A DNA stretch of 30,980 nucleotides from CS4-C045 sp964347545 (GTDB taxonomy: Bacteria > Planctomycetota > Planctomycetia > Pirellulales > UBA7805): positions 1 to 30,980 of the forward strand of contig CAYFZZ010000013.1 in assembly GCA_964347545.1 (NCBI GenBank), given 5' to 3'. The notes under the pieces are model-generated. The model was not told where the DNA came from, made no database searches, and saw only the letters and a list, made by a program, of their open reading frames with translations. The position numbers were made by a program, and so were the translations under genes. This document shows, one piece after another, positions 24,822-30,980 of this stretch (within the stretch, counting starts at the first letter, position 1; the number at the start of each line of letters is the position of its first letter).

Positions 24822-25889
24822 TTGCCCGCCGTGGTCCGCATCGTGGCCCCGGAACATGAGGCCCGCGCCCTGGGTTCGGGGACCCTGGTCTACGTCACCG
24901 AAAAACACGGCCTGGTCCTGACCAACTGGCACGTGGTCCGCGATGCGACGGGACCGGTGCAAGTCTTGTTTCCCAACGGGTTCCAGTCAGCCGGGACGGT
25001 CATCAAGACGGACGAACCTTGGGACCTGGCGGCGATTGGCATCTGGCGGCCCAACGTGCCCCCCCTGCCGATGGCCGCAACGCCACCCCGTGTGGGGGAC
25101 CTGCTGACCATTGCCGGTTACGGACCTGGCCCGTTTCGAGCCGTCAGCGGGCACTGCATCCAGTACGTCGCCCCCAGCCAGAACGGCCCCAGCGAGATGA
25201 TCGAGCTGTCTGCCGAGGCCCGCGAGGGAGATTCGGGGGGTCCGATCCTGAACCGCCAGGGCCAGCTGGTGGGGGTCTTGCTGGGCGCTCGCGACGGCCG
25301 GACGGTCGGCAGCTACGTGGGTCGCGTCGACCAGTTCCTGGCCGACGTCCGCGGCGTGATGGACCGCGAAGCGCAACGGACGTGGCTGGCCTTGCAAACG
25401 CCCGATCCTGTGGCACCCTTGGCCCATCCGCAGGCCGAGGGGGCGACGGGGGAGGCGAGCGAGCCGACCCGCCTGCCGGCAGTGGCCGACAGCGTCCCGC
25501 CACCTGGGCCCGCGCCCGCGGCGGTGGCCACCAGGCCCCTGCCGCCGCCGGCCGAAATTCCTCTGGCCCCGCCCCCCACCCCCACCCGCCGACCGGTGGC
25601 GGCCCGCGCCCGCGACGGGCAGGACGACTTTTTTCGTCCGGCCACCCGGCCCGACCCCCCCGCGGCTCAGCCCTCCCGGCTGGCCATCGCCCCGGCACCG
25701 GACCCAGCATCGGCCTTGCGGCCGTCGGTGGGGGCGTCGCCCAGCGAAAGCGGGGCGGACGACGTCGTCTTGCGGCTGACCGACGTGATCGGGACCAGCC
25801 CGGGCCAGCAGCTGCGCAGCGTGCTGGCCGGGATCGGACTGATCTCGCTGCTGGTCATGACCGGCCGCCTGCTGAAGGTCGACCGCTGA
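24822..25889 (+). CDS. Trypsin-like serine protease with C-terminal membrane anchor
   Basis: From the TTG at 24822 the product has 355 residues. The S1/HtrA-like catalytic triad is complete: H37 in VLTNWHVV, D68 in EPWDLAAI, and S138 in EGDSGGPI. No PDZ domain is present. Residues about 195-320 form a long Pro/Ala-rich linker, and residues 333-351 (VLAGIGLISLLVMTGRLL) form a membrane helix near the C-terminus. This topology would place the protease domain outside the membrane if a signal peptide were attached; the one encoded at 24627 lies in frame beyond a TGA (24726). Without it, the TTG start has no signal peptide and poor ribosome-binding context. It is convergent with top6A, 33 bases apart. 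Confidence 0.8.
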   Translation: MPAVVRIVAPEHEARALGSGTLVYVTEKHGLVLTNWHVVRDATGPVQVLFPNGFQSAGTVIKTDEPWDLAAIGIWRPNVPPLPMAATPPRVGDLLTIAGYGPGPFRAVSGHCIQYVAPSQNGPSEMIELSAEAREGDSGGPILNRQGQLVGVLLGARDGRTVGSYVGRVDQFLADVRGVMDREAQRTWLALQTPDPVAPLAHPQAEGATGEASEPTRLPAVADSVPPPGPAPAAVATRPLPPPAEIPLAPPPTPTRRPVAARARDGQDDFFRPATRPDPPAAQPSRLAIAPAPDPASALRPSVGASPSESGADDVVLRLTDVIGTSPGQQLRSVLAGIGLISLLVMTGRLLKVDR

Positions 25890-25922
25890 CAAGCGGCCCC
25901 TGACAGGCGGGGGGGCCGGTGA

Positions 25923-27155
25923 TCAATCCAGCCAGTCCCGGTCGGACAGCCGTTGGGGCACGTACTCTTCGGTGACGTAACTGATGTCCTTGCTGATCAA
26001 GGCTTCGACTTCCAGCTTGAAGTCGTTTTTCAGCATCAGTTCAATCTCGCGCTGCCAGGGCTTTTTCTTTTGGAACCAGGGGTAGTCGGCGATCTGCCGA
26101 GCCCGCTTGCGATCGTTGTCGTTCAAGCGGATCTGGACACTTTCCGAAAGGTTACACCGCTGGTAATCCTTGCTGCGGATGCCCAGGAAGCGGGCGTCGG
26201 GGATGGCCATCCGCTGGGACTCGAAGGCGAGATTGATCGACCCCTGTTTGATCACGCTGTAGATGTAGTACCCCCAGGGGTCGTTGTCCAGCACGCAGTA
26301 GACGGGCAGTTTCAGATCGTTGTGCAGACGGTACAGCAGGCGGCGGACACCCCGGGTGGGCTGGCCGCCGCCGTGGGTGAGAATGCAATTGTGTTTCTCC
26401 CAGAAGCGATCTTCGTTGAACCGCTGCCAGACGGTGTCTTTTTCGACATGCAGGATAAAGCGGGCGTCGCATTTTTTTCGATCCAGCCGGATCACCTGGG
26501 GTTCCACGATGGAGGGGATCCCATAGCCTCCTGATCCCATCCGCGAACAGTCGATGTCGTAACCGCTGTCGTTGACGATGATGTTTCCCACCATGTCCCC
26601 TTTTTTCTGGGCATACAGGTGCAGTTCCTCGCGCAGGGCCCCGATCAGGACTTCTGTATCCTCGATGACGGTGTCGGACTCGTTCTGTTCGTCGAAGGTG
26701 TTTTCCTTCGTCCCCTCGATGGTGTGTTTCAGCATGTAGAACAGGCCTCGCAGGCTGGTCGTTTTGCCTTCATCGATCAGCCGCTTGCAGCCGCTGGAGA
26801 CCAGCATGGTCCGCATGTAGGCCTTGGCTTGCGAGAGATCGAACAGGTGCCGGCGGTTGGTTCCTTTCCCCATTTCCAGGATCCGCTTGCGTCCGCTGTA
26901 CTTGACGTTGGACAGCGTCCGCGAGGGGATGTCGACGAACGGATCCCGGCGCGTGGTAGCGGCTCGGACCACCCCGTCGGCCAGGCCCACCAGGCTGGCC
27001 ATGGTCTTCTTGTCCAGCGGCGTGAGGGTGGCCGTGCCGCGGCTTTGGGTCCGGGCGGGGGCGCGGCGCTTTGCGGGGCGGGAGGTTTTGGGGGCGGCTT
27101 TTTTCTTCCGCACCGGGCGGGAGGAGATCTTGCGGCGTGCTTTTTTCTTGGCCAT
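25923..27155 (-). CDS. top6A: DNA topoisomerase VI subunit A (Spo11-like)
   Basis: The 410-residue catalytic subunit of type IIB topoisomerase cuts DNA through a tyrosine. The active tyrosine is Y140 in the motif SLRGLFYMLKHT in the CAP domain. The Toprim metal site shows E238 (LHVEKD) and D290/D292 (VLDNDPWGYY). The core from about residue 45 matches archaeal Top6A well and has the usual length. The first 45 residues are an extra Lys/Arg/Ala/Pro-rich tail (AKKKARRKISSRPVRKKKAA) like a histone H1 tail. Top6B lies 92 bases upstream on the same strand, and AGGGA before the ATG serves as ribosome-binding site. With Top6B it forms an A2B2 enzyme that relaxes and decatenates DNA. Confidence 0.95.
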   Translation of the reverse strand: MAKKKARRKISSRPVRKKKAAPKTSRPAKRRAPARTQSRGTATLTPLDKKTMASLVGLADGVVRAATTRRDPFVDIPSRTLSNVKYSGRKRILEMGKGTNRRHLFDLSQAKAYMRTMLVSSGCKRLIDEGKTTSLRGLFYMLKHTIEGTKENTFDEQNESDTVIEDTEVLIGALREELHLYAQKKGDMVGNIIVNDSGYDIDCSRMGSGGYGIPSIVEPQVIRLDRKKCDARFILHVEKDTVWQRFNEDRFWEKHNCILTHGGGQPTRGVRRLLYRLHNDLKLPVYCVLDNDPWGYYIYSVIKQGSINLAFESQRMAIPDARFLGIRSKDYQRCNLSESVQIRLNDNDRKRARQIADYPWFQKKKPWQREIELMLKNDFKLEVEALISKDISYVTEEYVPQRLSDRDWLD

Positions 27156-27247
27156 GGCAGGGTCCCTGGCGGAAGGGGGTGGGGGCAGCGCGGGTCTCTC
27201 GGGGGATGCGGGGCAGGGGGGTGGCGGGCCGTCGCTCCAGGACGGAC

Positions 27248-29380
27248 CTAGGTGGGGTCGTCGTCGTTGCCGGTGTTGATGAACTTTTCGGCCGCCTCGT
27301 GCGGATCGACCACAATCACATTCTCGCCCAGGTCCAGCGGGTCGGCATCTTCGATCGGGCGACCGTGCTTGTCCAACTTCACATCCGCTTCGGCCGTCTT
27401 CTTCCGCGCGACCTGGACCAGCTGCCGGTAAAGTTTGTCCCGGTCCGCATGGTTGATCGTACTGACCGCCGTGGCGACTTCGCCCAGGTAGCGGAGGAAG
27501 ACGGTCCGCCGGTCCGATTCTTTGCGGACCCGCTGGCGGCGGCGGAGGTACATTCCCAGCTTGCGGCCGGCGGCCTGCAGGGCCAGCCGCAGTTCCTTCT
27601 GGATCTCGGGATAGCTGGCAACCGCTTCCTTGGACTCGCTGGTAAACGGCACCCACACGCTGGCCATGTGCACCATCAGCGTGACCGGACCGGTCGGCAA
27701 GCAGCCCCGAGACTGGCTCAGCCCGTACGAGCGCCAGTTGGTGTTCATCACCGTCTGCGTGATCGCGCACGCGCCGGGCTGGAACTGCAAGGGGACCCGG
27801 TTGGCGTACCGCAGAACCGTCATCGACTGGCCACTATCCAGGCTCACGTTCTGCATCGCGTGATGCAGCTTGTCCACCTCCTGCCTGCTCAACTTCCCCG
27901 GCGATTGTCGGCGTCCCAGTTGGGACGCGGTGATGATCTTGTCGGCCGCATCGTTGCCCAGCCCCTGGAAGGTGGTTGTGAGGAACTGCCGCAGGGTGCG
28001 GGAATCGCTTTCGCCGAGCAATTCGACCAGTATTTCGCGGGAGATGCGCTGAGCGGTCGAGCCGCCGCCGTAGGCCAGGGCCACTTCGATCTGGAAGGGG
28101 TTTCCGCGATAGACCGAGGGGGGCCGCGTGGCGGCCACGTAAAACTCGGCCGGCACCACGTGGTACATTCCTTTCAGCAACAGTTCCTCGCCGATCGGGG
28201 AGATGCAGTCGGTGCTGGGGGCACTGATCTTCGTCTGCTGGATCGCGTGGTACAGCGAATCCGCTTCCCGCCGACCGATGCGGGCCGGGCGAGCCCGCGT
28301 GCTCAGCTTCGCCGTCCCACAGATCCGCTTGGCCACCGCACTGCTGACCCGCGAAAAGCTGCTGGTCAAAAAGGCCGACAGGGTCGATTCGCGGGTGTCG
28401 TGCAGCATGGTGATCAGATTCCCCAGCTCGACACCATACGGATGCGGCTTGATCTCCTTCGGCTCAGCCGGCAACGTCTTCGTCGATCGCTCGTAAGTCC
28501 TGGCGTTCCCGTCCGGGTCGACGTAATGGATAGTCACGTGCGGGTTGGCAATCGCCGTCTGTTCCAGGTATTCGTCCACGCTGCCCCGGCCCCGCTTGTG
28601 GATCGCCTCCAGCTCGATCGTGACCCGCGTTCCGTGATCGATGTCGACCCATTCAATCCCATGCTTGGCAATCAGTTTTTCGCCCCGCGCACCAGGCGGA
28701 ATGTCGACACCCTCGCCCCGTCCGTTCAGGATCTGCGGGTGGTTCCGCTTGGTGTCGATCTTGATCTCGTAGTAGTGCGACGGCTTGCGGCGGGAGACCT
28801 TGGAGATGATCTTGATCGGCTTGCCGGTGGTCAGCACGCCGTACATCCCTGCCGCACTGATGCCAATCCCTTGCTGGCCACGACTCATCCGCAGCCGGTG
28901 GAACTTGGAACCGTACAGCAGCTTGCCGAAGATCAGCGGGATCTGTTTTTTGAGGATCCCGGGGCCGTTGTCCTGGATGCCGGCCTGATAGCGGTTGGGG
29001 GCCGTCTGTTCCACATGCACCCAGATCTCTGCCAGGATGCCCGCCTCTTCGCAGGCGTCCAGCGAGTTATCGACCGCCTCCTTGATGGTGGTCAGGAGGG
29101 CTTTGCGGGGGTTGTCAAACCCCAGCAGGTGGCGGTTCTTGGCGAAGAATTCGCTGACGGAAATGTCCCGCTGGCCGGCGGCCATCGTCTTGGCCGTCGC
29201 GCGGCGGGATTTGCGGCCCCCGGCCGCCTGGCCGTTGCTGGCCGGGCGGCCATTGCCCGCCGTGGCTGGCGTTGGCCGGGAAGGCCGGCTGGCCGACCCC
29301 GCCGATGCGGGCCGCGACTTCTTGCGGGAAACGGTCCCGCGAACTTTGGCGACCTTGCTCTTGGCTTTCACGCGGGCCAA
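27248..29380 (-). CDS. top6B: DNA topoisomerase VI subunit B (GHKL ATPase)
   Basis: The 710-residue ATPase subunit drives strand passage with Top6A. The GHKL pocket shows the N box EAVDNSLDA (N105), QDNGPGI (D137-I142), and the lid SRGQQGIGISAA (166-177); the transducer lysine is K584 in PFTSESKEA. The H2TH domain lies at about 331-400 (SAPSTDCISPIGEELL). An insert of about 80 residues (441-519) within the transducer, after IEVALAYGGG, repeats the H2TH pattern (see findings). Residues 1-75 form a Lys/Arg/Ser/Pro-rich tail. I chose TTG at 29380, with AGGAG five bases before it; a GTG at 29371 is an alternative, and the frame is open to 29434. The family range is roughly 500-800 residues. Confidence 0.93.
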   Translation of the reverse strand: MARVKAKSKVAKVRGTVSRKKSRPASAGSASRPSRPTPATAGNGRPASNGQAAGGRKSRRATAKTMAAGQRDISVSEFFAKNRHLLGFDNPRKALLTTIKEAVDNSLDACEEAGILAEIWVHVEQTAPNRYQAGIQDNGPGILKKQIPLIFGKLLYGSKFHRLRMSRGQQGIGISAAGMYGVLTTGKPIKIISKVSRRKPSHYYEIKIDTKRNHPQILNGRGEGVDIPPGARGEKLIAKHGIEWVDIDHGTRVTIELEAIHKRGRGSVDEYLEQTAIANPHVTIHYVDPDGNARTYERSTKTLPAEPKEIKPHPYGVELGNLITMLHDTRESTLSAFLTSSFSRVSSAVAKRICGTAKLSTRARPARIGRREADSLYHAIQQTKISAPSTDCISPIGEELLLKGMYHVVPAEFYVAATRPPSVYRGNPFQIEVALAYGGGSTAQRISREILVELLGESDSRTLRQFLTTTFQGLGNDAADKIITASQLGRRQSPGKLSRQEVDKLHHAMQNVSLDSGQSMTVLRYANRVPLQFQPGACAITQTVMNTNWRSYGLSQSRGCLPTGPVTLMVHMASVWVPFTSESKEAVASYPEIQKELRLALQAAGRKLGMYLRRRQRVRKESDRRTVFLRYLGEVATAVSTINHADRDKLYRQLVQVARKKTAEADVKLDKHGRPIEDADPLDLGENVIVVDPHEAAEKFINTGNDDDPT

Positions 29381-29725
29381 CGCATCTCCTCCCTGCCGGC
29401 CGCCAGGCGGGCCGGTATGCCTCGCAAGCAACAAGCCGCGGACCCGGTCGGCCGCACCGACGCCTGGTAAACCTTGCGGCTTGTGCGAATTATAGCGGCT
29501 GGAAGGGCTCCCTCCCAGCCGACTTTGACCTGCCCACCCGGGAATAATCGGGCAATTTTCCGCAGGTGGTAGATAAAGATTTATCGGCGCGATCCGAACA
29601 AGCCGAATGATCTTTAGCGGCCGCTACCGATCGCTTGCCGACCGCGGCGCGGCCGATCCGAACCCGTCACGTGCACCGCGGCCCCCTCCCGCCGGGGACC
29701 GCCCCTGGATGCCAAGGAGCTCGTC
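29381..29725. other. Divergent region between top6B and the secreted-protein gene
   Basis: No gene is seen in these 345 bases. Contents: a minus-strand TATAAT (29489-29494), a stem GGCTGGAAGGG/CCCTCCCAGCC with one mismatch (29497-29521), and the palindrome GATAAA-GA-TTTATC (29572-29585) in an AT-rich stretch. These may serve promoters and an operator for either side. Confidence 0.5.
29489..29494 (-). promoter_or_regulatory. Candidate -10 element of top6BA
   Basis: A perfect TATAAT on the minus strand lies about 110 bases before the top6B start, directly downstream of the 29497-29521 stem, which occupies the expected spacer and -35 region. No consensus -35 exists, so activation by a bound protein is conceivable. 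Confidence 0.4.
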
Positions 29726-30061
29726 ATGACCCAGAACGGAGTACGCGGTGTGGTGATCGCCGCCACCCTCTTTGCCGGCCTGACCCTGCTGGATGTCCCT
29801 TCGGCCCGCGCAGCCGACAGCGGCTACCCCGTCAACCAGCTGGACCTGTTCTACAACCACTACGTGGGACCCGGCATTTGTGGAAATGGCGTGCCAGCAA
29901 AAATGTATCTCGCCCCCCGCCCCACGCCCGCCTGGGTCGGTCACACCTACGTCACCTACCAACCCCTCATGCCGCACGAATTCCTCTACAAACACCGCCG
30001 CACCTACATCCGCCTCCATCCAGACGGCAGCGGCACTCGCACCCGAGTGCGTTGGTATTGA
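29726..30061 (+). CDS. Small secreted protein of unknown function
   Basis: The 111-residue product has a signal peptide (VVIAATLFAGLTLLDVPSARA, cleavage after ARA near residue 29). The mature part is short and rich in Tyr, His and Pro (LFYNHYVGPGICG, MYLAPRPTPAWVGHTYVTYQ) with a basic C-terminus. AAGGAG six bases before the ATG supports the start. I do not recognise a family. It lies 85 bases upstream of a second secreted-protein gene on the same strand and may be co-transcribed; both end at the terminator 30762-30804. Confidence 0.8.
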   Translation: MTQNGVRGVVIAATLFAGLTLLDVPSARAADSGYPVNQLDLFYNHYVGPGICGNGVPAKMYLAPRPTPAWVGHTYVTYQPLMPHEFLYKHRRTYIRLHPDGSGTRTRVRWY

Positions 30062-30146
30062 TTCCCTTGACCCGTACCGCTGCGGGAAACGGTCGAACGG
30101 TCCTGAGGGCCAACCGCCGTGTCGGCAGCGATAAAGGATGCCAGTC

Positions 30147-30683
30147 ATGCAGACCCATGCGTTGAAACTTGTCCTGGTCACGGCTGCCGTGCTGTTTTAC
30201 CAGCGGCCGGTGTGCGGCGAGGAATGCCTCTCCAGCGATCCGGAGTGTGCCTGCAGCAGTTGCGATCAAATCGATTGTGCGGTGGCAGGATGCACCCGCT
30301 TCTTTCGCAAGAAGTGGGGCAAAGCGACCGGCGTTGATGCCGCCATGCCCCGGAAGCAAAACCTCGCTCCGCACGGACCGGGAATCTGGAACCACGCTGG
30401 TGTCCGAGCGGCCAAGGCCTCGCTGCAATACCCCTGGCATGGCAATTACTACCACATGGAGTGGGGAACACCCGTCGCCCTGCTGGTGCCCCCCACCGCC
30501 GAACGCAGTTTCAATATGGGCTGGGGAGTGGGCAACGTCCGGCTGACCCGGAACTGGCACCAGTTCGAACGGCCCTACCCGGGCCACGGGGCAGGCGCCA
30601 TGGGACGATCGTTCCAAGCGACCCCACCCTGGCCCAGCGACACCTCGCAATTTGGCGTGTATTTCGTACGGGGACCGTGGTAG
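30147..30683 (+). CDS. Cys-rich secreted protein of unknown function
   Basis: The 178-residue product begins with a signal peptide (LKLVLVTAAVLFYQRPVCG). The mature N-terminus packs six cysteines into about 23 residues (EECLSSDPECACSSC, then DQIDCAVAGC), suggesting disulfides or metal binding. The remainder is rich in Gly, Trp, His and Pro (YPWHGNYYHMEWGTPVALLV, MGWGVGNVRLTRNWHQF). I chose the ATG at 30147 because AAAGGA sits at Shine-Dalgarno distance from it and directly abuts the alternative ATG at 30138. No family is recognised. The gene is followed by a strong terminator. Confidence 0.8.
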   Translation: MQTHALKLVLVTAAVLFYQRPVCGEECLSSDPECACSSCDQIDCAVAGCTRFFRKKWGKATGVDAAMPRKQNLAPHGPGIWNHAGVRAAKASLQYPWHGNYYHMEWGTPVALLVPPTAERSFNMGWGVGNVRLTRNWHQFERPYPGHGAGAMGRSFQATPPWPSDTSQFGVYFVRGPW

Positions 30684-30761
30684 TCCCACGCTGGGGGAGA
30701 ACGACGGCCCGGCACCAGGGAAAACAACTCACTCCGTGGATCCTTGCTCAAGTGGTCCTCA

Positions 30762-30804
30762 GGCAGTCTGTGACCAAGCCTCGTGGCACAGACTGCCCTT
30801 TTTT
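30762..30804 (+). terminator. Rho-independent terminator of the secreted-protein pair
   Basis: Perfect 11-bp stem GGCAGTCTGTG / CACAGACTGCC (30762-30772 with 30787-30797) is followed by CTTTTTT. It lies 79 bases past the stop at 30683. Confidence 0.92.
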
Positions 30805-30886
30805 ATGGGTCTTCAGGGGAATCTGTGGGTAAAAAGCGACTGACATGCAAAAGGGAATGGTCCATTGAAGAGGGGAATTGATCGCG

Positions 30887-30980
30887 ATGGCTGCCAGCCA
30901 TGGGTGGAGTTTTTTCACTCAGCGATATTGTGTGGCCCGTGGAGAGCGGTTAAGCAATTCGGTTAAGGGTATCCGGTTAA
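30887..30980 (+). CDS. Possible 5' end of a gene cut by the window
   Basis: ATG at 30887, preceded by GAGGGGA, opens a frame of 31 codons (MAASHGWSFFTQRYCVARGE and on) that continues past the last base. It is too short to assign. The region also carries the CGGTTAA repeat, which argues for caution. Confidence 0.25.
   Translation, partial: MAASHGWSFFTQRYCVARGERLSNSVKGIRL
30947..30980 (+). repeat. Three spaced CGGTTAA motifs at the window end
   Basis: CGGTTAA occurs at 30947, 30960 and 30974 (spacing 13 and 14). The series may continue beyond the window. It could be a protein-binding repeat or coincidental. Confidence 0.45.

Noticed and set aside
27071..29470. Long plus-strand open frame across top6B
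   Set aside because: It is a shadow of a confirmed topoisomerase gene; no recognisable domain or ribosome-binding site.
30947..30980. Integron attC-like GTTAAGC motifs
   Set aside because: There is no paired inverse core, integrase or cassette structure, and the motifs are only short direct repeats.

Overview
The window is high-GC bacterial chromosome and most likely comes from a planctomycete of the Pirellulales type. The grounds are: a Ser/Thr kinase with an N-terminal leader helix region, many secreted proteins of unknown function, a FtsX/MacB-type export operon, a rhomboid protease with a C-terminal basic helical tail, a bacterial DNA topoisomerase VI, and intergenic regions full of short palindromes, NCCCGCA heptamer arrays and ACCACGAAGGACACGAAG-type repeats. 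This is recognition by eye, not a database result. I saw no rRNA, tRNA, CRISPR array, transposase or phage gene.

Layout. 1-596 is a repeat-rich non-coding stretch. 597-1730 (+) is a shortened MnmE-like GTPase. 1784-3283 (-) is a Ser/Thr kinase with a degenerate receiver-like C-terminus. 3568-3852 (-) is a small helical protein with a clear terminator. 4065-6734 (+) is a large secreted protein of unknown function, overlapping tail to tail with an FxsA-family membrane protein (6697-7161, -). 7300-7776 (-) is a secreted thioredoxin-fold protein without CxxC, followed by a strong terminator. 7777-8371 is an AT-rich patch followed by palindromes and a 12-unit heptamer array.

15121-8372 (-) reads as one export operon: MarR regulator, TolC-like outer-membrane lipoprotein, HlyD/MacA-like adaptor, ABC ATPase and FtsX-type permease. 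Two of its junctions are 4-base ATGA overlaps. A 22-bp palindrome in front of marR is the probable operator. Divergently, a near-consensus promoter (15262-15290) drives a two-TM coiled-coil protein (15351-16802), followed by a rhomboid protease (17093-17938). A cluster on the minus strand holds a hypothetical protein, rpiB, and a fused TsaC/Sua5 plus low-molecular-weight tyrosine phosphatase. This resembles the Bacillus ywlC-ywlE-ywlF neighbourhood. A YceH-family protein (+) follows.

21479-22341 is a repeat island. It contains a 10-codon look-alike of the 3' end of the neighbouring Kef-type antiporter (22342-24084, -). The trypsin-like protease (24822-25889, +) has its signal peptide encoded upstream in the same frame but separated from it by a TGA codon. 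29380-25923 (-) encodes topoisomerase VI subunits B and A. Both have Lys/Arg-rich N-terminal tails, and subunit B carries what looks like a second H2TH-type module inserted in its transducer domain. This is the most interesting item in the window. Two small secreted proteins and a terminator (29726-30804, +) follow, and a possible gene start is cut by the window end.
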